From the IMG/VR virus record IMGVR_UViG_3300044941_000114, positions 1-31,171 of that record: a DNA stretch of 31,171 nt; one strand, written 5' to 3'. Below the pieces are notes generated by a model. That model was not told the origin of the DNA and made no database searches. It saw only the letters and a program-made list of their open reading frames with translations. Below are positions 4,862 to 11,896 of the stretch, in pieces; position 1 is the stretch's first letter, and each line of letters starts with the position of its first letter. The translations under genes were made by a program, and so were the position numbers. This stretch comes from a virus.

Positions 4862-5457
4862 GCGTGGCCGCACTATTTGTGCAGCCTGACGGATGCTACG
4901 CGGGACTGCCGGACGTTGATGCTTGGCCGGAGCAACGGGACGCAAGGCGCTACTCCGGGCCGCTGCCCGTGGTGGCGCACCCGCCGTGCCAGTTGTGGGG
5001 CGCGATGGCGGTTGTGAACTATGCCCGGTGGGGCGGCGAGCACAATAAGCCAGGGAACGACGGCGGCTGTTTTGCGGCGGCGCTTGAAAGCGTGCGGCGG
5101 TTTGGCGGGGTGCTCGAACACCCGGCGAAAACGAAAGCATGGTCAGCGCACGGACTGGCGAAACCGGCGGCGATTGGCTGGCATATGACCATCGATGGCG
5201 GATGGGTGTGTGAGGTTTGGCAAAGCGCTTACGGGCACCGCGCCAACAAAGCGACGTGGCTTTACTACCACGGCACGAACCCGCCGTTTGAACTGCGGTG
5301 GGATCGCCCGGAAGGAACGCACCAGATCGGGTTTCACGACCAACGAGGGAAGGCGGCGAACAAGCCGACCCTAGGTAAGCGAGAGGCGAACGCCATGCCT
5401 TTGGAATTTCGGGATGAACTGCTGCGCCTGGCGTTGATGGCGCATAACGCGAAATAG
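4858..5457 (+). CDS. Cassette c: phage protein with VAHPPCQLWG motif
   Basis: A 199-residue protein beginning MRVAALFVQPDGCYAGLPDV; the start codon lies inside the core of attC C. Key segments are VVAHPPCQLWG (near residue 40), GGCFAAALESVRRFGGVLEH (about 63-82) and YGHRANKATWLY (about 124-135). I recognise this as a conserved phage/prophage protein of unknown function. The PPC and E-H elements recall parts of cytosine methyltransferases, but the cofactor motifs are not evident. The gene is bounded by GTTATGCGC and GCGCATAAC, exact reverse complements, marking it as a cassette. Confidence 0.75.
   Translation: MRVAALFVQPDGCYAGLPDVDAWPEQRDARRYSGPLPVVAHPPCQLWGAMAVVNYARWGGEHNKPGNDGGCFAAALESVRRFGGVLEHPAKTKAWSAHGLAKPAAIGWHMTIDGGWVCEVWQSAYGHRANKATWLYYHGTNPPFELRWDRPEGTHQIGFHDQRGKAANKPTLGKREANAMPLEFRDELLRLALMAHNAK
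5440..5448. other. Right boundary of the cassette block (unpaired core site)
   Basis: GCGCATAAC is the reverse complement of GTTATGCGC at 4855-4863, the other end of cassette c. No inner boxes follow it, so there is no attC here. Read right to left, this is where the block joins phage DNA, as expected if the first cassette entered a non-attC target. Confidence 0.6.
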
Positions 5458-5476
5458 ACAATCACAGGAATCACGA

Positions 5477-5731
5477 ATGACCGAATTCATCCTCTTCTGC
5501 AGCGCCTTCACCACCGTCTTCGCGCTCGGCTTTCAGCAGCAGAACGTCATTCATCGGCATTTCCGGTCGGCAGCGCTCACCAGCTTCGCCATCGGCGCCA
5601 GTCAAATCTATCTCTGGCGCACTCTTCCGGATTCCAACTGGAGCGAGATTATCGCCACCCTGATGGGCGGGCCGGTCGGCATCATCGCGGCCATGTGGCT
5701 GCACCCCAAAATCCTCAAGCACAAAAGGTAA
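5477..5731 (+). CDS. Small membrane protein (84 aa)
   Basis: Starts MTEFILFCSAFTTVFALGFQ after an AGGA site. Two to three hydrophobic stretches (about residues 3-20, 32-46 and 61-75) suggest an inner-membrane protein. It sits immediately before ssb. The size would allow a holin-like or superinfection-exclusion role, but no family motif supports either. Confidence 0.65.
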   Translation: MTEFILFCSAFTTVFALGFQQQNVIHRHFRSAALTSFAIGASQIYLWRTLPDSNWSEIIATLMGGPVGIIAAMWLHPKILKHKR

Positions 5732-5734
5732 AAA

Positions 5735-6169
5735 ATGGCATCAGTCAACAAGGTGATTCTGGTAGGCAACCTCGGGCGCGATCCGGAAATCCGCTATTTG
5801 CCGAGCGGCGACGCGGTTGCAACATTGAATATCGCCACCACCGAAACCTGGAAAGACAAAAACGGCGAGAAACAGGAAAAAACCGAGTGGCACCGCGTGT
5901 CCATGTTTGGCCGGCTGGCCGAGATTGCCGGTGAATACCTCAAGAAAGGCAGCCAGGTCTACATCGAAGGACGCATCGAAACCCGCAAGTACACTGACAA
6001 GGATGGGGTAGAAAAATATGCGACCGAGATCAAGGCCAGCGAAATGAAAATGCTGGGCGGCCGCGCGCAATCCGGCGATAGCGCGGCCAGCGGATCAGAT
6101 TCATCCCCCGCAAGAACCCCTGCCAGTGCACCGCCCAGCGGCCTGGAAGAAGACGACATTCCGTTCTGA
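5735..6169 (+). CDS. ssb: Single-stranded DNA-binding protein
   Basis: A 144-residue SSB that coats single-stranded DNA during replication and recombination. The N-terminal OB-fold (about 1-110) is clear: [60 protein letters not shown] low-complexity Ser/Ala/Pro linker follows, and the acidic tip EEDDIPF is the usual site for docking partner proteins. The length is normal for phage SSBs. It lies upstream of xis and int in the early operon. Confidence 0.97.
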   Translation: MASVNKVILVGNLGRDPEIRYLPSGDAVATLNIATTETWKDKNGEKQEKTEWHRVSMFGRLAEIAGEYLKKGSQVYIEGRIETRKYTDKDGVEKYATEIKASEMKMLGGRAQSGDSAASGSDSSPARTPASAPPSGLEEDDIPF

Positions 6170-6176
6170 GGACGAC

Positions 6177-6596
6177 ATGCCAAGATCAGCCAAACCCAAG
6201 CGCGCCTACAAGCCGCGCCCCATCGTCAAGCCTCTCAAGGCTCGCAACGACTGGGTGATGGAAGGCGAAGTCCATGCCGCCCTGCTTGCGCTGCAGGCCG
6301 ACCAGGTGCAAGAAGAACACCTCGCCATGCTCGCCAGCCACGCCGACCTTGTGCGCCGGCTGGACACCGCACCCTTCCACGCCAAGCGCCATGCACAGAC
6401 CATCGTGCGGATTCTCGCCGCGATCATGCAGCGGCCAGGCCATCCCGTCACCCAGCTCGAACAAGCCGCCATCCGCGCCGCCATTCAGGTCACCCTGCCC
6501 GTCATGCGGCAGGCAAGCAACTACGCCGTCGAACGAGCTGCGCGAGCCGCATGGCACGCATTCAACCGGGACGGTGGGTTAAAAGTGGACATCTGA
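6177..6596 (+). CDS. Hypothetical early protein (139 aa)
   Basis: Starts MPRSAKPKRAYKPRPIVKPL after GAGGACG; the basic N terminus (about 20 residues) is followed by helices (VHAALLALQADQVQEEHLAM) that look like a compact all-alpha domain. It lies between ssb and xis, only 7 bases after ssb, so it may act in DNA metabolism. I recognise no motif or family. Confidence 0.65.
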   Translation: MPRSAKPKRAYKPRPIVKPLKARNDWVMEGEVHAALLALQADQVQEEHLAMLASHADLVRRLDTAPFHAKRHAQTIVRILAAIMQRPGHPVTQLEQAAIRAAIQVTLPVMRQASNYAVERAARAAWHAFNRDGGLKVDI

Positions 6597-6597
6597 C

Positions 6598-6870
6598 ATG
6601 CCCCTCATCACGCGGCAACAGCTCTGCGTCGAACTCGCCACCAGCGAATCCACCATTCGCAGGCTCGAACTCTTTGGGCTACCATTCACCCTCGTCGGCA
6701 TCCGCGCCAAGCGCTACGACCTGGACGAATGCCGCAACTGGCTGAGGGAGCATCAATGTCAACCTGGATCGACAAAAACGGCCGCCGCCATGTCGGCATC
6801 ATGGCCGGGGGCAAGCGAATTCACCGAATCCTGCCGCAAGGTGCAACTGCGGGTGATGCCAAGCTCATAG
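6598..6870 (+). CDS. Excisionase-like small DNA-binding protein
   Basis: A 90-residue protein. Residues 1-50 form a MerR/AlpA-like winged-helix pattern: MPLITRQQLCVELATSESTI, RRLELFGLPF, then KRYDLDECRNWL. That is typical of excisionases, which bend DNA at the att site to favour excision. It immediately precedes int. Its 3' end overlaps the int reading frame by 115 bases, and the C-terminal 38 residues look like a by-product of that overlap, so the functional part is probably the first 55 residues. Confidence 0.7.
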   Translation: MPLITRQQLCVELATSESTIRRLELFGLPFTLVGIRAKRYDLDECRNWLREHQCQPGSTKTAAAMSASWPGASEFTESCRKVQLRVMPSS

Positions 6871-7703
6871 AAGCCGAGTTGCGCGGCGCCATCGCCCGGC
6901 AAAAAACCGTCAACATCCCCGGCGACCCGCCCCTGACCGACATCATGGGCCTCTACATCCTGCACGCCGACACCCTGCGCAGCCCGACCAGCGCAAAACA
7001 GCACGCCGCCCGCATCGGACGATGGCTCGAGCCCTACCGCGCCAGCCAGTCCAGGCAAGCCGCCGCGCACATCGTCAAGGACATGACTGGGCACTATGCC
7101 GCCGGCACCATCAACCGCAGCCTCGGCACCCTTAAAAAAGCCCTTCGCCTGGCCTGGGAGCACGGCCACATCCCCATCGACTACAGCACACACGTCAAGC
7201 GGCTACCAGAGAACAACGCCCGCAGCACCTACCTCACCATCGAACAGGTCAAGAAACTCGCCGACAAAGCCAGCGAGAACACCCGCGCCGCCATCTGGAT
7301 CGCCATGCTCACCGGCGCCCGGCGGGGCGAAATCTGCAAGCTGCGCCAGGAAGACATCGGCCGCGACAGCCTCCTCATCCACGCCGGCAACACCAAAACC
7401 CTGCGTACCCGCACCGTTCCAATTGTCCCGGCCCTGCGGCCTTGGCTCAAATACATCCCCTTGCAGATCAACTGCGAAGGCATCAAGACCGGATTCCGAC
7501 GCGCGCGCGAAGCCGCCGGCATGGAACACGTCAACTTCCACGACCTTCGTCATAGCTGCGCCAGCGTGCTGATTGAAGCCGGCGCCGACCTCTACACCGT
7601 TGCCAAAATTCTCGGACACGCCAGCGTTAAAACCACCGAGCGTTACGCACACATGCAGATCGAACGCCAGCGTCAGGCCATGTTAAAAGCGTTCAAGAGA
7701 TAG
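6756..7703 (+). CDS. int: Phage tyrosine integrase
   Basis: A 315-residue site-specific tyrosine recombinase. The N-terminal part is arm-binding and core-binding; the catalytic set is visible: R189 (LTGARRGEI), H262 and R265 (FHDLRHS), H288 (ILGHASVKTT) and nucleophile Y297 (TERYAH). The start MSTWIDKNGRRH is chosen because AGGGAG lies six bases upstream. It lacks the extra insertion of integron integrases, so it is not the enzyme for the cassettes at 4-5.4 kb. It ends 28 bases before a tRNA-Val gene and the attP-like repeats, so tRNA-Val is the likely attachment target. Confidence 0.95.
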   Translation: MSTWIDKNGRRHVGIMAGGKRIHRILPQGATAGDAKLIEAELRGAIARQKTVNIPGDPPLTDIMGLYILHADTLRSPTSAKQHAARIGRWLEPYRASQSRQAAAHIVKDMTGHYAAGTINRSLGTLKKALRLAWEHGHIPIDYSTHVKRLPENNARSTYLTIEQVKKLADKASENTRAAIWIAMLTGARRGEICKLRQEDIGRDSLLIHAGNTKTLRTRTVPIVPALRPWLKYIPLQINCEGIKTGFRRAREAAGMEHVNFHDLRHSCASVLIEAGADLYTVAKILGHASVKTTERYAHMQIERQRQAMLKAFKR

Positions 7704-7708
7704 ATAGA

Positions 7709-7734
7709 CCATTTTGCCAACACCGGCAAAATGG
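7709..7734. terminator. Perfect 10-bp inverted repeat between int and tRNA-Val
   Basis: CCATTTTGCC and GGCAAAATGG flank a 6-base loop. It lies just after int, and its right arm includes the CCA end of the tRNA. There is no T run for int on the plus strand, so it may be a weak terminator for both converging transcripts, or part of the recombination site. Confidence 0.5.
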
Positions 7735-7806
7735 TGGGCGCGACAGGGTTCGAACCTGTGACCCCTACCGTGTGAAGGTAGTGCTCTACCACTGAGCTAC
7801 GCGCCC
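7732..7806 (-). tRNA. tRNA-Val (anticodon CAC)
   Basis: A complete, well-formed tRNA with encoded CCA. Acceptor GGGCGCG pairs with CGCGCCC; the anticodon arm is CTACC-TTCACAC-GGTAG; the T arm is ACAGG-TTCGAAC-CTGT. Anticodon CAC reads GTG codons. It sits between int and the tail genes, where phage attachment sites in tRNA genes occur. It may be phage-borne or a host attB half. Confidence 0.93.
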
Positions 7807-7810
7807 GGAT

Positions 7811-7984
7811 TGCACCGGAAATTACACAGGGCCAGCCGAGAACCGCTAAAACACAGGGTAAACCCCTGCCGTGTGAAGGCAGTTGAAGCCTCCTGACAGG
7901 CTTTGAAGGCGCGTGGTTGACGCCTATGCGCGGCTGTGGTGGCCTGTAGTAGGCAGCAAATTACACCGGAATTACACAGGGCCA
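7811..7984. other. Probable attP region: tRNA anticodon-arm copy with flanking direct repeats
   Basis: At 7866-7882 the sequence CTGCC-GTGTGAA-GGCAG repeats the tRNA-Val anticodon arm 101 bases away. The loop is identical and the stem differs at both partners of one pair, so pairing is kept. Direct repeats flank it: CACCGGAAATTACACAGGG at 7813-7831 and CACCGGAATTACACAGGG at 7964-7981, with ACACAGGG also at 7851-7858. This fits a core site in an anticodon loop with integrase arm sites on each side. Confidence 0.6.
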
Positions 7985-8048
7985 ACCCTACCGGGAGTGA
8001 CGAGCGCGTTATACAGTAAGTTTTGCATCACGTTGCCTCTAACCTGGG

Positions 8049-8399
8049 TTAGAGCGCGATGCCGGCGCTCCATGCGCTGCCTGTCCTGACGCACAGTTTC
8101 GACTCGGACTCGACCCACGCGAGCCAGCCTGTCTGTGGTGCATAGAAAACCCACGCAGCGTCGATCCAGATGGCGACGTTGCCAGCCTGCCCCGACCATG
8201 CGCCGGTCGGTGCGGTGCCAACGATGTAGCGGTCGCCGTTGGCCGGGCTGACAGGCGGGGTATCGAGGGTGCGGCTGATGACGGACAGCCCGACGATCGC
8301 ACCCAGCATGACCAGATTGGCGTCCATTTCGGTTTTATACGGATCGCCGAGCGTCCAGTTGTAGCTGAGCGGCAGGTTTGGGTGAGTCGATGCGGGCAT
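8049..8399 (-). CDS. DUF2793 tail-associated protein
   Basis: A 116-residue protein matching DUF2793, a small domain found next to phage tail tip genes. Diagnostic segments are SRTLDTPPVSPANGDRYIVG and AWVFYAPQTGWLAWV. Family members may bind a surface ligand or cap the tail fibre; their role is not established. It is the last gene of the late operon, 2 bases after the tail tip gene and before the attP region. Confidence 0.85.
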   Translation of the reverse strand: MPASTHPNLPLSYNWTLGDPYKTEMDANLVMLGAIVGLSVISRTLDTPPVSPANGDRYIVGTAPTGAWSGQAGNVAIWIDAAWVFYAPQTGWLAWVESESKLCVRTGSAWSAGIAL

Positions 8400-8401
8400 G
8401 G

Positions 8402-10627
8402 TCAGAGTCCTCCGTAGTGTTGGCCGTAGGCAACGCCGTACCCGGCGCGGTAGACGGTGATGCGGTGTTTGCGCCAGCTGTCGAATGTGCCGCGCTTGCT
8501 GTAGAGTTCGAGCGTGAGGTTCATGTTCAGCCGCCCGCCGGGCAGGCTGGAATCGGCGGCTTCAGTGGCGGTCGTGTACGTCTGGCCGGTGCCCACAATG
8601 CCGCTGTAGGCGCGCAGCAGCGGGCCGCTGCCGGGCGGGAAGCTCTCACCGTAAATGTTCAGGGTATAGGTCACGCCCGGCTCGGGGCCGATATTGCCCT
8701 CGTCCTGGTGGACGATGTAGCCGGTTTGCGTGAGGCGGTCGCGGTGCGCCCAGGTCACGGCCACGTCGCCGGTGATGGCGAGCGGGTAGGGCGTCCCGTT
8801 GATCTGTACATTGCCAGGCGGATAGGGCAGCCCCTGCCGCCCGGTGAGCGTGACCGCCGGGCCATTTGACACAGCTACCTGCGCCCCTTCGCCCAAACCA
8901 GCCACTGGCGCGATATAGGCGTGCACGGTTTCACCTGGCGCGCGTATGATCCCCTCCGGCGCGGCGAACTCGTTGACGATGATCAGGCGCCGCCCGGCCG
9001 GATGCGCCACCGGAACGGTATCGAGCACGCCGCGCGCGAGGTTGATCGTGCCTGCCGTGGTATCAATGGCCAGCACCTCGACGGCCTCCGCAACATTTCC
9101 GGAGGAATCGAGGATGTAGCCATAGTCGCCTGCCGCCACGGGCGCGAGGTCATGCCCGCCAGTGTAGCCGATGGCGCCGGTATCCGCCGCCGCTTGTGGC
9201 AGCGCGGGCAGCGTCATGGCCGGCGCATAGTCGTCGGTGGCGCGGTAAACAGGCTGGGCGATGCCGTCGCCAGTGTAGAGATTGAAATTGAGCTGGGTGT
9301 CGTTCGCCACCACCGCCAGCGCGGCAGTAAACGTGTCACTTGCCTGCGTGTAGGCCAAATCGGCTGGGCTAGAATTGCGCGCCACCTCCCAGTATGGCAC
9401 CTCGAACAAGAGCGATGCGTCTGGCGGCACGGGGGCAAGCGAGGGTGGAATAAAGCCAGGCTGCGTCAGAACAAGAGGCTGATCGTCAAACGCGAACACA
9501 TCCTCCACGGCCTTGATGGTCACGTAGCCGGACTCTAGCGTGCCGTAATCGATGTCTGCCACCCGCATGATAATGCCGGTATCCAGGCCGAGTTCCGGCC
9601 ACGTCAGCCGGAAAACGTCGCCTGGGTACAGCATCGCGCCATCGCGCAGCACCTTGAGCGTTGCGCGCGCCAGCGGCGTGCTGAAGATGCGCAGATCGCG
9701 CGCCGCCACGCGGGCGGCAAGGTCATCATTGGTAATACCTGGGTATTCCATCTTGCGTGTCACGACGCCGCCCTGCGCCTGGATATTGGCCAGATTCTGC
9801 ACAGAGACCGTTTTCGGCTTCCAGGTGGCACGGTCGGTGTAGACCACACTCACCTCGTTGACGGTCTCGCCCAGCCCGGCGCGCTCGAACGATTCGAGCG
9901 CGTGCACATTGTGCGGCCCAAGCCACGGCAGCGCGTTGATGTCGTAGTCGCCACGTAGCAGGCGCAGTTTAAATACGCCACCTACGCCCATGTCCTGATA
10001 CAGCACACCGCCGATGTGATCCAGTACGATCTGGATGAAATCTCGAATCGGTTGTTGCCTGGTAAAAATAAAATTTAAACAGAACGACTCGTTGTATAAC
10101 TGATTTGCGGCTTCAGTGAACGATTCGTCATCGATCTGGCTATACGGATAACCCATGCCCCATTCTGTATCGGTGAGGCACTCAAAAATTATCCCTACTG
10201 GCGACGCGCCGTCGCCATAGCATGACCCCTCATTATTGCCATGCGTTTGAACCTTTCTAAAGACCCTCACCGCGATGGGCTTGATATAAGGATTGTTCGC
10301 ACTCAGCATCGGCCTGCGTGCCACCAGCGAGACGACATTTCTGAATGCTGGCACAGTTCCCAGCTTACCGGCCAGGTAGTCATTGACACCCTGGTCAGGC
10401 CCGCCCATCAAAACATCAAAATAGCCTTTAATTCCCCCCTCGCGCTTGTCTCCTCCCCACAGCTTCGGCGCGTCAACAAAAATTTGTTCGTCTGCCGCAC
10501 CACCCGTCCACGCTGTGCGTTCTCCGTATTGAATCTCTCTTATTGCATCCGCTTTTCGGCACAGCACAAGGTGCATGCCCATGTAATAACGGTAGCCGGT
10601 GGTGCTGGATTTTTTTTTGCTACCCAC
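8402..10627 (-). CDS. Tail tip / host-specificity protein (gpJ-like, phage-tail_3 type)
   Basis: A 741-residue tail tip protein that should form the distal tail hub and carry fibre attachment. The N-terminal part (GYRYYMGMHLVLCRKADAIR, then GGIKGYFDVLMGGPDQGV) matches the phage tail protein type often annotated as 'phage-tail_3'. The middle (about 195-300) has hub-like segments, and the C-terminal third is beta-rich, as expected for fibronectin-like or jelly-roll domains. It is shorter than lambda gpJ (1132 residues). The start overlaps the stop of the preceding 69-residue gene by 8 bases. Confidence 0.85.
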   Translation of the reverse strand: MGSKKKSSTTGYRYYMGMHLVLCRKADAIREIQYGERTAWTGGAADEQIFVDAPKLWGGDKREGGIKGYFDVLMGGPDQGVNDYLAGKLGTVPAFRNVVSLVARRPMLSANNPYIKPIAVRVFRKVQTHGNNEGSCYGDGASPVGIIFECLTDTEWGMGYPYSQIDDESFTEAANQLYNESFCLNFIFTRQQPIRDFIQIVLDHIGGVLYQDMGVGGVFKLRLLRGDYDINALPWLGPHNVHALESFERAGLGETVNEVSVVYTDRATWKPKTVSVQNLANIQAQGGVVTRKMEYPGITNDDLAARVAARDLRIFSTPLARATLKVLRDGAMLYPGDVFRLTWPELGLDTGIIMRVADIDYGTLESGYVTIKAVEDVFAFDDQPLVLTQPGFIPPSLAPVPPDASLLFEVPYWEVARNSSPADLAYTQASDTFTAALAVVANDTQLNFNLYTGDGIAQPVYRATDDYAPAMTLPALPQAAADTGAIGYTGGHDLAPVAAGDYGYILDSSGNVAEAVEVLAIDTTAGTINLARGVLDTVPVAHPAGRRLIIVNEFAAPEGIIRAPGETVHAYIAPVAGLGEGAQVAVSNGPAVTLTGRQGLPYPPGNVQINGTPYPLAITGDVAVTWAHRDRLTQTGYIVHQDEGNIGPEPGVTYTLNIYGESFPPGSGPLLRAYSGIVGTGQTYTTATEAADSSLPGGRLNMNLTLELYSKRGTFDSWRKHRITVYRAGYGVAYGQHYGGL

Positions 10628-10829
10628 CGCGCGCCTCCCGTGCCCGTGCGGCCTCTACCGCGCGCGCTGCCATCGCGTCGCCGGTGGCGAGGATTGCCGA
10701 TGCAGGCAGCCCTTCGCGCAGGAATGCCATCCAGTCGAGACCGTGCCGCGCGAACCAGTCGCGCGCGCCCTGCGCGCATAGACGCGCCGCGCGCATGTCG
10801 TTCACCGTAACGATGGTCTCGCCGCTCAC
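10620..10829 (-). CDS. Small tail-operon protein (69 aa)
   Basis: Starts MSGETIVTVNDMRAARLCAQ, with a WFARHGLDWMAFLREGLPAS segment. Small proteins of this kind are conserved between tail tip genes in phages with this tail module; they may chaperone the tip complex. Both ends overlap neighbouring genes, which supports translation. No function is established. Confidence 0.7.
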   Translation of the reverse strand: MSGETIVTVNDMRAARLCAQGARDWFARHGLDWMAFLREGLPASAILATGDAMAARAVEAARAREARGG

Positions 10830-11062
10830 TTTTTACCGCCCTTGGTCTTGATCGGCTGGGCGTAGAGATCGCCGTACCACACACAGTTCGCGCCGGTAAT
10901 CAGCACCTCTCCAAAAACCACCGGAATCTCGCGTCCTTCTTCTGCGGTAGGCACATCGAAATCAGAAATCGACGCGGGTTTGGGAGACGGCGGCTTGGGC
11001 GCGAGCGCAGCCTGAATCAGACTGCTCACGACAAAAACCAGCAACTGAACTAAAAAATTCAT
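10826..11062 (-). CDS. Tail assembly protein with hydrophobic N terminus (78 aa)
   Basis: The N terminus MNFLVQLLVFVVSSLIQAAL is hydrophobic and is followed by a Pro-rich linker and the segment REIPVVFGEVLITGANCVWY, with a GDLY continuation. This pattern is conserved in a group of tail assembly proteins encoded just before the tail tip gene. The hydrophobic start resembles that of lambda gpI-type proteins, which are needed to build the tip. Confidence 0.7.
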   Translation of the reverse strand: MNFLVQLLVFVVSSLIQAALAPKPPSPKPASISDFDVPTAEEGREIPVVFGEVLITGANCVWYGDLYAQPIKTKGGKK

Positions 11063-11063
11063 G

Positions 11064-11879
11064 TTAAAAAATTCCAGCGTTGAAAGGGTTTTTTTGCGGA
11101 ATAAACGGAAAACCTCCGTAATTATCTAAATTGTTGAACCGGCTCTGGCAGGTCTCCATCGTTTTATCGCAGCCGCGGTAAAACCGCACCGCATCGCCAG
11201 GTGCGAATGACTCCGGCATCATCAGTGTAGCCATTTCGGCATCGTTTGCGACGATCATTGCCATCTTGTCGCCTGAAAGCGATTCCACCCATCCACCTGC
11301 CAGTTCGCCTGCTGGCAGCGTGCCAGGTGTAACGGCGATTTGTCTTCCAGAAACTGCCGTGAGCGCGGTGACAATAGGCACCGGCAGCGCCCTGCACAGA
11401 TTGTCGTAAAGCACATGCGTGCATCTGCGCGCGTAGAGCTGACGCAGCGCGTTGCGTGCAAGACTTGCGGACGACGGCTCGCATTCAAGCCGTGCGCCAT
11501 CTGCCGTCCATGCCACGCCAAGCACGCGCCCGCTCCAGAGCGTAGTGATTTGCGCCTCATCATCAAGCCGTTGCAGCCGAAAAACCGTCACAGCCATAAC
11601 GCCAGGAATAGACAAGTCGCGAAACACGGCCAGCAACTCCAAGTCTCTTGCAACTTCCAAAGACAACGAGTTGCGCGAAGGTTCAGAAGACTGCGCAACC
11701 GCGCCACGCCTGATATAGCGCGCACTGTACACGCCATCAAATGGCTCATCAATCATGCCTGATGTATCGAAATCGTGCGATGCAGACGTGTAGCGCCAGA
11801 TGCTTGTGCCGCGCGCGAAGCAATATAGCTCTACCGGATTCCCGTCTGCTTCAGATGTCTCAACTGATGAATAGGTCAT
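11064..11879 (-). CDS. Phage BR0599 family tail protein (DUF2163-like)
   Basis: A 271-residue tail hub/baseplate component. The C-terminal signature is clear: a YRGCDKTMETCQSRFNN segment followed by YGGFPFIPQKNPF, the Cys-containing end of the phage BR0599/DUF2163 family. The N-terminal part (VELYCFARGTSIWRYTSASH) is the beta-rich DUF2163-like domain. Gene transfer agents and many siphoviruses encode this protein just upstream of the tail tip gene, as here. The four cysteines near 146-249 may bind metal in the assembled tip. Confidence 0.85.
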   Translation of the reverse strand: MTYSSVETSEADGNPVELYCFARGTSIWRYTSASHDFDTSGMIDEPFDGVYSARYIRRGAVAQSSEPSRNSLSLEVARDLELLAVFRDLSIPGVMAVTVFRLQRLDDEAQITTLWSGRVLGVAWTADGARLECEPSSASLARNALRQLYARRCTHVLYDNLCRALPVPIVTALTAVSGRQIAVTPGTLPAGELAGGWVESLSGDKMAMIVANDAEMATLMMPESFAPGDAVRFYRGCDKTMETCQSRFNNLDNYGGFPFIPQKNPFNAGIF

Positions 11880-11896
11880 GGCCTAGGTGCTTGTGT

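Noticed and set aside
6756-7703. Integron integrase (IntI) for the cassettes
   Set aside because: The protein is a standard phage tyrosine integrase of 315 residues next to xis and a tRNA; the additional IntI insertion before the second conserved block is not visible.
7850-7900. A second tRNA-Val gene
   Set aside because: Only the anticodon arm is repeated. No acceptor, D or T arm can be formed around it.
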